A stretch of 64,000 nt of DNA from Globodera rostochiensis (taxonomy: Eukaryota > Nematoda > Chromadorea > Rhabditida > Heteroderidae), in assembly GCA_018350325.1 (NCBI GenBank), contig JAEVLN010000006.1:2680693-2744692 (forward strand), in the 5' to 3' direction. Numbering within the stretch: position 1 is the stretch's first letter; the number at the start of each line of letters is the position of its first letter. Shown piece after piece: positions 36,301-46,223 of this stretch. The notes under the pieces are model-generated. The model saw nothing but the letters and a program-made list of their open reading frames with translations. It ran no database searches and was not told the origin of the DNA. Both the position numbers and the translations under genes were made by a program.

Positions 36301-39017
36301 CGCGCGGAGGTGAAGAAAGTGTACAATGAGACCGCAATGTGTTTGAGTTTGGCCAATACGAGCAGCAATTGGCTGTCCAAAGAAAAAAACGCTTCAGCAC
36401 TTTTCAACAAAACAGTAAGAAAAAAACTTTGAATTTTTGTTAATCGTTTTTCAAAAATTCGTCCATCATCCTTAGGCAGGATTTAGGTTGGCAATTTTCG
36501 GGACTTGCTCGGTTACCCCCGAAACAGAAATTTCTCGGGTTTTCGGTTCTGTTTGAAACCGCCAACTCTAGTCAGGATACGCAGCATTTTTTCAACAAAA
36601 TCCTTAATTAGTGAAAAGTGCGTCATCAGTGGACAAATTGTTCATAATTGACCCAAATGAATAAGAGAGTCGTAGTGTTCAGACTTGAGGACCATTTGAG
36701 ATTTTGGTCGAGAATCTCGAAAAATCTCGGTAAAAATTGTTTGATGGAGATTTTGATCGAAATTTCGATCGAGAATCTCGACTGATCGATCTCTAAAGAG
36801 TTGTTTATAAAACAAACACTTTATTTTTTTTTCTTTTAGCTTCTCCTTTCGGTGGATGATCTGAAAATGGAAATGAACAAAAGTGAAAATGAATTAGCGA
36901 CAGTACGGAAAGAATTTGCCGTCACGGAAGCGGAAGCCCTCGGGGAAATGAAACTGGCCGAACAAGCCCTGAGGGAAGGCAGAGAGATGGATAAAGAGTG
37001 GGAGAAAGACAACGACTGGATGAAGCAGCAGACAGAGAGAGCGGAGAAAGCAGTCAGAGAGTCACAAAAAATAGAAGAGACGATGAGAGAGATGTTAGAG
37101 AAGATGGAGGCCAAAGGTTGGCTGCTATCGCGGGGCCGAACAGTTCAGTCCCACAGTTCAGTGCTAGCTATAAACTTGATTTGAACTCGACCAAATCAAC
37201 CCAAACAATATGCCATTTTGAAAGCTCTAATTGCGAAGAGGCACTGGACATTGAGAGTTTTTATATTTTTCTTTTAAATTTAGAACTTTCGAATGGCATC
37301 TTGTTTGTTTGATTTAGTTGCGTGAAAAAAGTTATAGCCTTTCAAAATTTTCGGGCACAGCCATGCGGCACTGACCCAACTCATCACCTCCGACTTTGAA
37401 CAGTTATAACTAGAGATCGGACCGACCGAGATTTTCGATCCAAATCTCGGTAAATCTCGTCGAGATTTTTTCGAGATTCTCGATCGAAATCTCGATCGAA
37501 AAATTTTCAAAATCAATTATATTTGGTCTCATTCATTTTGAAACGAGTTATAAAGGTTCAAAGTCGGAGGTGATGAGTTGGGTTGATGATGAGATGGGGG
37601 GAGACCCGATTGATTTTGGGGGTGGTTTCTGAACCTCCTAAAGACTATTCATTCCCATTTTCAGACCCCAACTCTACTGCTGGTAAGGGCAAGCAACCGG
37701 CCGGCATACTTCAAACGGAATTTGAGACGAGAATGAACAAAATTGGCACATTGGACAAACAAATTGCCAGGGCTGAGAAGCGATTGGCAACGGGAAAGTT
37801 GCAGAAAATGTCGAAGAATGCACTGAAGAAGGCAAAGAATGTGCAAATAAGGGCTGAGGAGTCAAATGAGGTCGACAGAAATTTCGTTTTTTCTTTCAAT
37901 TTTGGCCTTAAGACTGTGGCCGAGTTGGGAAAGCAGTCCGAACAGTCCCAGCAACAAATTGAGTCACTGAAAGAGCATTTGGCAAAGTTGGAGCAGCACA
38001 TCGGGGAGGCGGAAGCCAAGGCGAAAGCGGCAAAGCAAGTGGTCGAATTAGAAACGGCACAAAAACTTGATGAAGAATGTCAGTTTGGCATAGCCTGAAG
38101 CGTCCGGCCCGGTGGTCTTTTAAAAAATTTAACAAATTTCAGTACAGCAAATGGCCAAAGGGATGCGTTATGCTGATGGACAACTCAAACGGGTTGAAAC
38201 GAACGAAGAAACGCTAGAGGCTCTACAGAACAAATTGAGTTCTGTTTGGTTGGCCCCATTCAATTTAGTAGAGTTTCTGTACTCAGATTCGATGGGTACT
38301 CAGCTTAGCGACGAAGAGTTGGACACGCTGGAATCGAAGCTGAACCAACTGGAGGAGGCCTACAAGGTTAACGATGTTGAACAAACGATAAGGCAACAGC
38401 AGCAGAAGGTCGGCACGAATTTTGTGTTGTGAATTTGCATTTGTTTATTTGTTTGTATTGTAAGATTGATCAGCAACAACTCGAATCTTCCCAACTTCGT
38501 TCTCACATTGATATGCTGCAGGTAGGGGAGGGCTATCGGTCTGAAGCGCCCCAACATGGCGGCTGATTCAGTCCCGTACTGAAGTTAAGATTAAGCCTAG
38601 CTTAGGCCTAGGCCTAAGCAAGCCTTATCTGAGGCCTAGCTTAGGCTTAACCTATACCAAGCAAGCCTAAGACTTAGCTGAGGTCTGGCTTAGGCTTAGG
38701 GCTAGGCCTAATCAAGCCTAAGCTTAGCTATGAAGCCTAGCACAGGCTTAGCATAAGACGTGGAGGGGACAGCGGGAAGTTATTGCACCTGGGGGGATTC
38801 GGACACAATTTTTTGCTGGAGGGGGGGGGAATTTGGACCAGAGGCGCTTCGGGGCAAAAGCGGCAGGTCTGGCTGACTGACTGGGCCCGGACCGGACTTT
38901 ACCCGAAACTCTCTGAATTTGTTTTGACAGGAAGAAGGGCGCCGTCTCAGTGTCATTATGGAATCCGTGCCGCCGGGATGTATGAATATCGTTCGCATTG
39001 AACAAAATGGACAATGA
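24376..39017 (+). CDS. lam-2: Laminin gamma chain (secreted basement-membrane glycoprotein)
   Basis: About 38 exons join in frame to roughly 1,700 aa (human LAMC1 1,609). Order: a signal peptide with [20 protein letters not shown]; a laminin N-terminal domain ([76 protein letters not shown]); LE (EGF-like) repeats; one laminin IV domain ([39 protein letters not shown]); more LE repeats ([17 protein letters not shown]); and a coiled coil of about 600 residues for trimer assembly with alpha and beta chains. It ends [19 protein letters not shown], with the Cys near the C-terminus typical of gamma chains. Main exon ends: 24511, 25002, 25117, 25308, 25534, 25991, 27090, 27527, 28159, 28420, 29136, 29282, 29381, 29578, 29764, 30240, 30389, 31024, 31247, 31402, 31592, 32189, 32653, 33572, 33789, 33967, 34696, 35150, 35354, 35532, 35729, 36414, 37116, 38078, 38238, 38408, 38521. 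GC donors occur at 25992, 30241 and 35355. The 31593-32083 intron has no AG acceptor. Confidence 0.93.
25556..25775. mobile_element. Small relative of the GACTGAGTCTGG foldback element in a laminin intron
   Basis: Left arm 25556-25625 has CTGACCGATTGAGTCTGGCC units. Right arm about 25733-25770 has the inverse, CCAGACTCAGCCGAGACTCA. It matches the terminal words of the element at 16034-16801 and ends about 35 bp before the exon at 25808. Confidence 0.6.
25997..26775. repeat. Minisatellite CCCCGACGATTTTTGATCAA in a GC-AG laminin intron
   Basis: More than 20 units of about 30-37 bp of ATTTTTGATCAATCTCCGAC followed by CCCCGACCCGATTCCCGACG. It nearly fills the 25992-26904 intron. Higher-order blocks (OCGATTCTCGACG / CCACGACGA variants) recur at about 120-bp spacing. 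Confidence 0.88.
27203..27300. repeat. Inverted TTAGGC telomere-like cluster
   Basis: GCTTAGGCTTAGGC meets CTAAGCCTAAGCCTAA head to head, giving exact short (TTAGGC)n and (GCCTAA)n runs. It lies in a laminin intron, just right of a poly-C tract. Confidence 0.65.
27540..28010. repeat. Roughly 38-bp minisatellite GGGACAGATTTGAATTTGGC
   Basis: Ten or more units of GACAGATTTGAATTTGGCAA followed by TTTTTAACAATTCCCGG fill the intron between exons ending at 27527 and starting at 28056. Confidence 0.85.
28440..28800. repeat. Roughly 63-bp minisatellite in a laminin intron
   Basis: Six units of CAAATGCCACTATTTTGGCA, CTTTTTGGCCTCAGGGAGCT and CAAGATTGCCTTCTTTTTGT. The period is a multiple of three or close to it, so all frames stay open; I do not read this as coding. 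Confidence 0.88.
31640..32010. repeat. Roughly 115-bp tandem repeat in the laminin intron with the non-AG acceptor
   Basis: Three copies of a unit with GGATTCCGGACAATTTTGG, GGAAATTGTCCGGGAATTTT and CACAAAAATAGGTCGATTCT. They sit between the exon ending at 31592 and the one starting at about 32084. Confidence 0.8.
32213..32493. mobile_element. MITE-like element with GTGATC words
   Basis: Ends AGGGGTGGACGTGATC and GATCACATCCACCCCT are inverse matches apart from one base. The core repeats GATCGTGATC and GTGATCC words. It starts 23 bp after the exon end at 32189. Confidence 0.65.
32673..32797. mobile_element. MITE-like element with GGGGTCGGGGA words
   Basis: Left end TTGGGTTGGTCCTCGACCCC and right end GGTCGGGGACCAACCCTA are imperfect inverse repeats. 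The core is GGGTCGGGG words. It lies in a laminin intron. Confidence 0.5.
33166..33316. mobile_element. MITE-like element with GGGATC words
   Basis: Ends AGAGTTGGCCGGGATC and GATCCCATCCTACTCT. The interior alternates CCGGGATCG and CGATCCCGG. It is related to the elements at 1646 and 40941. Confidence 0.6.
33992..34271. repeat. CT-rich microsatellite in a laminin intron
   Basis: About 280 bp of (CTCTCTCTTTTTT)n on the plus strand, inside the 33968-34622 intron. The minus strand reads as Arg/Glu/Lys strings, which are not a gene. Confidence 0.92.
34717..34879. mobile_element. MITE-like element, GATGCTCGAGA family, copy 3
   Basis: TAGTGATGCTCGAGA at the left and TCTCGAGCATCACTA at the right are exact inverse repeats. 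It is the same family as 4348 and 4524, and is located between laminin exons 34623-34696 and 34931-35150. Confidence 0.72.
35800..36151. mobile_element. MITE-like element of the GGGACTTTTGG type, with inserted or diverged centre
   Basis: TAGGGTGGCACG and CGTGCCACCCTA are perfect 12-bp inverse ends. The words ACCGGGACTTTTGGC and AAAAACCGGGACC are shared with 12319. The centre contains TTTTGGCACTTTTTGG intron-type sequence. Confidence 0.68.
38583..38757. repeat. TTAGGC/GCCTAA-rich cluster in the last laminin intron
   Basis: Degenerate runs of CTTAGGCCTAGGCCTAAGC and CTTAGGCTTAGGGCTAGGCC in mixed orientation. Confidence 0.5.
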
Positions 39018-40305
39018 AATTGTGTGGGAGTGATGAAAAAGCCATGAAATAATGTCAAAATTGAAGTTTTGAATAACTGTGACTTTCTTCTGTTTTATTG
39101 ACATTTTTTTTATTTTTTTCGCATTTTTTCTAATCGTTTTCTGCCGAATGAGGCCATCTTTCTTTATCTGCCGCCAACCTTCACCCATTTGCTGTGCCAT
39201 CCAATACATCCCAGTGTACCCCCCGGGTATGCCCCCCTCTGTACTTTATTTAAAAGGCAAATTAAATGTTTGGTACTTTTGGTTGGAAATTAATTAGGTA
39301 GTAGGGATGGCAATTTCAAGCAAATGCCTCATAGGCTTTGAAGAGAGAAGCTCAATTGGGTTGAAGAGGTCGGGGATCAGGGAATTACAAATTGCCGGAG
39401 TCGAGGTCGGGATTGTCGGGAACGGCACTGTTCAGGGGCCGAGGATTTGTCCAAAATCTGAAGTGCTTGAGGCAAGCGTTAAGCGCATTTTTTGTTTGAG
39501 GAAGGAGTCCAGTTCGGACTATATGCTCCTGTCCGGCTTGTCCATGATGGACTTCCAGGCAAACCTTTAGCATTTTATTTAAGAAATTTAAAATTTTTTT
39601 GAATGATTCCGTTAAAATATCTGAAAAAATATTGAAATTTTGACGCACCATATAAAATTCCTTCATTGGCAACTTTTTGTACATCTTTAAGCTGGAGATG
39701 GGCAAGATCAAGGCGTACCCGGGGTTGAATCAAAAATATGTTTTGATCAACTTATTTAAACCTTGTGTGATCCTACTGATCTGACTAACTTAAACACTGT
39801 CCCGTATTTAATGAAAAAAAGTTTAAACATGAAAAAGTCCACAAGAAGTTGAAAATTTCGATTGAAAAAAAAAATTGAATTTAGGCTCAAAAAATTCGAC
39901 AAAAGCTTCAATTGTTCAAAAGTAAAATGAAAGCACATTTTAATAAATTTGCCATAAATAAAAAGCATGCGTTTTAAAATTAAAAATCAAATCACAGATC
40001 CATCGTGCCGCGAAAATTCAAAGCGAATTTTTACAAAATTTTCATCTTCGTCCGTCCGCGCTCTCGCGATCAGCCGCAAATGCTACTGATCGGTGGGGGC
40101 TGTTCGGGCTTTTTCGCTGGAAATAGTTTAAAATCATTTTTATTTTTTTTAAAATTAAATAAATAATTTGACACATAATTATTCCTCTCAAATTCACTTT
40201 TATTTTTTAAAAAAGAATGCTTAAAAATTAAAGTTTAAATTAAATAGTAAATAATTTTGACACATAATAAATCTTAAATTTAATTTAAATTGTTACAAAG
40301 TTTGC
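39018..40305. other. Intergenic region between laminin gamma and the small membrane-protein gene
   Basis: AT-rich. I see the laminin 3' UTR on the left and no exon chain or recognisable domain in the rest. Confidence 0.5.
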
Positions 40306-41564
40306 TCAAAAAGCGTTTCCAATTGTCCTCCTTTTGGGCAACCGAATACCGTCCCGTGTGTTGTTTGCGCCAAAAACCGTAAAAGACCACCGCGCACCCA
40401 AAGCAAAGAGCCAAAAGTTCACATCCGATGCCAATTCCGAGAAGGCCCGGTTTGAGCCCTCTGCTTAAAAAAAGCATTTTGACTCAAAAAAGTGCCAAAA
40501 TCACCAAAGAAGCCTCGCGCTTTTGTTTTCTTACCATTTTTTGTCGGCACCGGCGGGGCCAATGCCGGCGGCTCCGTGGCGGGCAACGACGTGATGGCAG
40601 CGCCGGCGCTCTGTGAAACGAATTTGTTAATAAAATGAAACAACGAACTGTTTGTAGGACAAATTGATCAGAAAATACCCACCAATTGATTGCACTTGCT
40701 GTGTTGCTTGCGCCAAAAACCGTAAAAGACCAACCCGCAGCTAATGGCAAGTGCCAAAACGCCTATGCCAATGCCGAGAAGTGCCAGAATGTTGGAGCCC
40801 TCTGCTTAAATTTTAGGACACTCCATTTTCACTGTTATTAAAAATATTTTGTGGTTCTTTTTACGAGTCCCTAACCGGACTAGAACCCATTTTGGTATAC
40901 TTTACTGTTATTTTAAAAATGCATTGCAAAACTACTAACTAGAGTAGGCCGGGACCGGGATTTTTGGGAAAAACCGGGACCGGGATTTCAGCAAATTTAA
41001 AACCGGGAATTTAATAGGGGATAAAACCGGGAATTCCCGGTTTTTTTCCCGGTCCTGGTGAGACCCGGGACTGAGATACTCGTTTGTTCCTTTTTTCAGT
41101 ACCTTAGTCCCGGAACCTGGAAAAATGGCCCACCCTACTACTAACTGATCAATATGGTCCGGATTTATATGCAACAAAATGGCAAAATATGCATTTTTAA
41201 CAATTTTTGTTGCCAAAATATGTTTCAAATTCTCAAAATATACAAAATTTTGTTTTTATTGCATTTGTTAAAGTATTTTGACTCAAAAAAGGGCCAAAAT
41301 TACAGAGAAGCCCCGAGTTTTTGTTTTCTTACCATTTTTTGTCGATGGCACCAGCGGGGCCAGTGCCGGCGGCTCCGTGGCGGGCAACGACGAGATTGCG
41401 GCGCCGGCACTCTGTGAAACACATTTGTTAACAAAATGAAACAGCGAACTGTTTTAAGGACAAATTGTGATCAGAAAAGTACCCACCGACTGATTGTCAT
41501 TGCTAAAATGGCGGTCGGCGTCCAGAATCACAAAGAAATGAGTCAAAAGTGCAAATAACCCCAT
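40306..41564 (-). CDS. Small secreted/membrane protein with a duplicated exon pair; second transmembrane exon frameshifted
   Basis: Five exons in consistent phase: 41564-41487, 41411-41333, 40801-40683, 40610-40535 and 40460-40306. I do not recognise the family. The start MGLFALLTHFFVILDA looks like a signal peptide. Exon 2 (SAGAAISSLPATEPPALAPL) is a Pro/Ala linker. Exon 3 holds one transmembrane segment, ALLGIGIGVLALAISCGLVF, followed by YGFWRKQH. Exons 4 and 5 are a second copy of exons 2 and 3 with the same splice sites. In exon 5 a net 4-base deletion just after the acceptor throws the phase-correct frame out of the transmembrane reading, and the model ends at 40306. The ancestral frame (GIGIGCELLALCFGCAVVFY) is still open to 40280. 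So exon 5 is either a decayed duplicate or uses another splice site. Neighbour: the orphan exons at 42384-42748. Confidence 0.55.
40941..41139. mobile_element. MITE-like element with CCGGGACC words
   Basis: Starts AGAGTAGGCCGGGACCGGGA and ends TGGCCCACCCTACT. The core has ACCGGGAATT and AATTCCCGG words. It lies in the intron between exons 2 and 3 of the membrane-protein gene. Confidence 0.55.
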
Positions 41565-42383
41565 TAGGCACTTTAGATTAAAAAATACTATTAAAAAAGA
41601 AATTGTATTCACTTTAAATAAATGGAAAAGATTTTTACTTTAAGTAAATGAAAAAGAAATTGTATTCAATAAATTTTTCACAAAAAAAAATAATGTTTAC
41701 ATATTTTTGAATCATTCTTTTCGGCTTACAAAAAAAGCAACAAAAAAATGAAGCTTTCGTTTTTTGCAATGGTTGATGAATGTCATGGACGAAACATTCT
41801 TATGCTTGTGATGAGTAATCGGCGACGAACAATTCACCAAATTTTGGGGGAAGAAGAAAATTGATTTTGTTTTTTTAAGTTTAAAATGTTGAATTTTGCA
41901 GGACGGCTAATATTGTTTAAAAACAATAAAAACGGAAAAGCCAGCTTAAATATGCAACTTTTTTTCTAGACTGATCAAATCAGTCGGAACAGTTTTGATC
42001 AGGCGGGATTGATCGGAAACCTTTCATTTGATCGATGACAAAAAAAAATGAAAATGTCTCTAAAAAGTGATTCTTATTTATTAGCATTGTATGGCAAAAA
42101 GAATAATAGTATAAAATGTTTATATTTCATTTTTTCATCATCCGCTTCTTCTCTTTTGGCTTTTGCTTAGAGCTTCATACCTCAAACCCTAAAAACAATT
42201 CTTTGAAATTAAAAAAAACGCAAAATTTTACTGAAACAATTGCGTGGCCCCCATCACCAGAGGCGTGCCGACAAAGAGGCGGACGCTGGCATTTTTTTAA
42301 ATTCTAGCTTGTCTGAACATGGACAGGAACAAAATTCTTGGCTTTTTTAAAGAATTAAAAAAATATTATATTAAAATGCTTAC

Positions 42384-42748
42384 TTGGGCTCTCGGCAGAC
42401 AGATCTGAAAAACAAAACAAGGAAGTTTGAGTTCCCGTCCGTCCGCGTCCCCCCCCCGTCCGTCCAGTGTCCACGTTTGATTACCAATGGCATCCAGGCC
42501 CAGGGCATACAGATCTGAAAAACAAAACAAGGGCGTTCGAGTTCCGGTCCGTCCGCATCTCCTCCCTCCCCCACTCCCCCTCGCCCGTTGAACCAACCAA
42601 TTTTATCACTCTGTTCCGAAATTGCATTTGCATGCCCACTTACAAATTAGTACGCGATTTGTCTTCCAGAACTCATGCGAGTTTTCTACACATTCGTCGA
42701 CGGTGTTTTCTGGTCCCCAACAGTCCCATGCAAGTTTATAACGACCCT
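42384..42748 (-). pseudogene. Three orphan exons of an unrecognised Cys-containing protein
   Basis: Exons 42748-42644 (105 nt), 42514-42485 (30 nt) and 42404-42384 (21 nt) all have good AG/GT borders. They share one phase and read GRYKLAWDCWGPENTVDECV and on to EFWKTNRVLI, then YLYALGLDAI, then DLSAESP. Two of the exons have near-identical flanks (TTGTTTTGTTTTTCAGATCTG), so they arose by local duplication. I find no start codon exon and no in-phase continuation into the membrane-protein gene downstream. It may be the middle of a broken gene. Confidence 0.4.
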
Positions 42749-42957
42749 CTAAAAGTAACAACAAAAAAAATTTGGCTATTGTTACTCTGGTTTAGCCCCG
42801 ACTCTTCGGGGGCGGCATGTCGGGGCTTTGGGCTGAACCCCAATTAGTCTTTTAATGCCTATTTTAAGCTGCTGGAGGCGGGTCAGCGTTGCCAACAAAA
42901 TTTTTTTAACCTTTTTGACGGAAGGTCAAACAAATTGGGTTCACCCAAAAGTTGCCT

Positions 42958-44320
42958 TACCGTATTTCCTGTAATATAGCCCCATGCTTTATAGTGCCCC
43001 ATGCTCTAATAGAGCCCCCCCCCCCCAAATTTTTTCAAATATATTGAATACCTACACAATTAATAAACATTTCGCCATAATGTACTCATTTTCGCTTTCC
43101 CATGTCATGATTTTTTTCCACTAGAGCTCCACCCTATAATAGGTCCCCTCCCCTAATTTTTGAATTTGCCATAACACTTTTATTAATTTAAAAAAAAAAT
43201 TCAGTGAATTCCTGTTAAAAAAATGAAAATTCGAAAAAGATCTAAATTCTCGTCCCTTTTATACGAGTTTTTATGAGTCTCCATCCACATTTTAGCCTTC
43301 ATTGAATAAACATGAATTCGAGAATTACTTGATTTTATTGTAATTTTGTGCTTTTTAAATGATTTTGAGGCCAAAATTGATTTTTTCAAAAATTTGAATT
43401 TTCGAAAAATTGTTTGTGTTCCGGTTTTGGGGTTCGATGAACGAAAGGGTGAAATGGAAGAGGAAGGGAAGGGGGAAGTAAGGAAGAGATAAACGGAAGG
43501 GAAGAAAGGAAGGGATGAAAGGAATGGAAGAAAGTGGACGAGAGGAAGAGTGGAAGAAAGGTGGACGAAAGGAAGAGATGAATGAATGGAAGGGTGAAAA
43601 GGAAGAGGAAGGAGTTGGGAAAGAAAGGAAGAGATAAACGGAAGGGAAGAAAGGAAGGGATGAACGGAAGGGAAAAGAGGAAGGGAGGAGAGTAAGTGAG
43701 GAAACGAGGTTTATTCTTTGTTTGAATTTTTATTTTAGCCTTATTTAATTTAGGATTAAATAAAACATTAAAAAAACCAAAAAATCCCGCGAGCGGAGAG
43801 CGCGTTGGACTTAGTGTTAAAATCGCATTGGCGATTTCAGTACCCTGAAAAAAATTCATAATTAACAATGCCCACCGGGCACTGGTTCTCTAATAATAAA
43901 AAGCATCATAATTAGGGCTTGGTTTTATTGAATTTTTTTAATGGAGAAAATATCTCAAGAAATAAAAAATGTCGTAATTTTTTAAACTTTATTTTTCATT
44001 TGAAATCTCAAACTAAGTACATTTCGTCCGATTTTGCTGAGCAAAAAATGGGGAATTTTCAAAAAATTGTTAAAAATTTAATAAATTTCTATTTTTTACC
44101 AGGGGGTTCCAGTTACCAGAAAAATTGTTTGATACCGCATAGATATCAAATAGTTTGTTGTTCAATAAAAATTCCAGTCATTGATTATGTCAGAAAAAGG
44201 CTAAAATTGTACAAATTTTGCTTAAAATTTGTGCAAAAATTGCAAATTTTGTTAATTTTTTCTGAAAAAAATAGGTTCAACAATAGAGCCCCATGGGGCT
44301 CTATTACAGGAAATACGGTA
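42958..44320. mobile_element. Non-autonomous DNA transposon with TACCGTATTTCC inverted ends
   Basis: TACCGTATTTCCTGTAATA at the left pairs with TATTACAGGAAATACGGTA at the right, 1.36 kb apart. TAGAGCCCC words lie just inside both ends. The interior is AT-rich plus a purine-rich tract (43430-43700) and encodes no transposase. A partial end copy (GGGGAATACGGTA) follows at about 44360. Confidence 0.65.
43430..43705. repeat. Purine-rich (GGAAGGGA)n tract
   Basis: AAGGAAGGGATGAAAGGAAT-type units form about 270 bp of nearly pure A/G on the plus strand. Confidence 0.75.
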
Positions 44321-44689
44321 TTTTGTTTGGGGTGGGGGCGGGGCGGTGCTTCGATTGTAGGGGAATACGGTATAATCTTTGACCGCTCAGACAGAACGGT
44401 CGCGCTGCATTTTGTTGACGCTTTTTCCTCACACTCTGTGACGGCATCTCCGTATTTACTACGTTTGCATTTGTGCGCTTGTTAAAAATGATTTGTCAAA
44501 AAAAAGTGATTTAAAGAAAAAAGTTACAGGGAAAGTCAAAACATTTTGTCCAAATAATATTTTAGTTTAGTATTGTTCCTTTTTGTAGTCCCTGGATAAG
44601 CAAATTATATAAATTGCCTATTTTTGTTCTTTTGTCAACATCTGAATTCTCTATTTCGATCATTTTGGTTGTGCTATAAGCACCAAAAA

Positions 44690-45712
44690 TAGGGTTGTAG
44701 GGGACCAGGACTTTTGGGAAAACGGGACCAGGACTTTTGGGAAACCGGGACCAGGACTTTTGGGGAAACCGGGACCAGGACTTTTGGGAAAACCGGGACC
44801 AGGACTTTTGGGAAAACCGGGACCAGGACTTTTGGGAAAACCGGGACCAGGACTTTTGGGAAAACCGGGACCAGGACTTTTGGGAAAACCGGGACCAGGA
44901 CTTTTGGGAAAACCGGGACCAGGACTTTTGGGAAACCGGGACCAGGACTTTTGGGAAAACCGGGACCAGGACTTTTGGGAAAACCGGGACCAGGACTTTT
45001 GGGAAAACCGGGACCAGGACTTTTGGGAAAACGGGACCAGGACTTTTGGGAAAACGGGACCAGGACTTTTGGGAAAACCGGGACCAGGACTTTTGGGAAA
45101 ACCGGGACCAGGACTTTTGGGAAAACCAGGACCAGGACTTTTGGGAAAACGGGACCAGGACTTTTGGGAAAACCGGGACCAGGACTTTTGGGAAAACCGG
45201 GACCAGGACTTTTGGGAAAACCTGGCCAGGACTGAATTTAGTCCCGGTCAAAAAACCCGCATCAGGTGGTTCCGACTGATTTCGACAATAAGTGATTTCG
45301 ACAGTGAATTCCAAATAAATGTTTCGAACTTGTTAGACATTTCGAATTTTCAACTTCTAAATGCTTTTTAGATGTACGTTATCGTTTTGCTAAAAAATGC
45401 ATTTCTATTGTTCGAATTTTTTACTTTTTCAGGGATATCATTACGGGGGTTGAAATGCCTAAAAATACGAATTTTAGACTTCTTGGAAAATTACAATGTC
45501 AAAATCCACTGTCGAAATCACTTACTGTCGAAATCAACTACGGTCGGAACCACATGATGCCAAAAAACCCCCGGGACTGCATAAAAAAATGATTGGTAAA
45601 ACCCGGGACCAAATATATACATAAAGGAGTTTTGAAGGAATTTTGAAGAGCCTATCAAAATTAAAAAAAATAGAACATTTCAGTTTTGGTCCCGGTCCCG
45701 TACAACCCCCTA
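44690..45712. mobile_element. MITE-like element whose end word has expanded into a 24-bp minisatellite
   Basis: Outer ends are TAGGGTTGTAGGGGACC and GGTCCCGTACAACCCCCTA. From 44708 to about 45230 the sequence is about 22 copies of GGGACCAGGACTTTTGGGAA plus AACC. This is the same word that occurs once at the ends of the elements at 8265 and 12319. The right part (45240-45712) is partly unrelated sequence. All six frames are open across the array because the unit is 24 bp; I do not call it coding. Confidence 0.8.
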
Positions 45713-46223
45713 CTAAAAAGTGAATTACGTAAATGGACTTTTGTAACTTTTTGGCGGCAAATTGTTTTGAATCCTCAAGCGCTTCCGGCCCGCCCAAAGG
45801 TGTCGGAATAAAACCAAAAGAAGGCTAACATTTCGAAACTATCAGCAAAATGAAGCTAATCAAAAAAATAAAAAATTTTTGGCCAGAAAAGCGCCAAACC
45901 CAAAAATGGCCTAAATTTGCGGGGGTCGGGGTTCAACTTATTTTAAACTTTCCAAAATTAGGAATATACCACCACCAAATTCAGTAACTTCAATGAAGAC
46001 GAATCCAAAAACCAACAGGAACCGTTTGATGATTAGTTGTTGTTGTAGAAGGATAATGGAGTTTAAAAGAAAAAAGGAAAAAGAATTTAATGAAGAAAAA
46101 ATGGGGAAAAGAAATTGGTGATCGAAGGAGGTGATCAGTTCAATCTTTTGGCTGATGCTTCAGACTTTGATTTTTTGTAGATTTTTCTTCAGTTTTTCCA
46201 TCAATTTTGCAAAATCCGCCACA

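Noticed and set aside
43785..43870. tRNA-like GCGAGCGGAGAGCGCGTTGG
   Set aside because: No box B and no foldable arms.
44714..45371. Six open frames of 170-250 residues such as GKPGPGLL repeats
   Set aside because: The unit is 24 bp, so no frame can meet a stop; this is a minisatellite within a MITE-like element.
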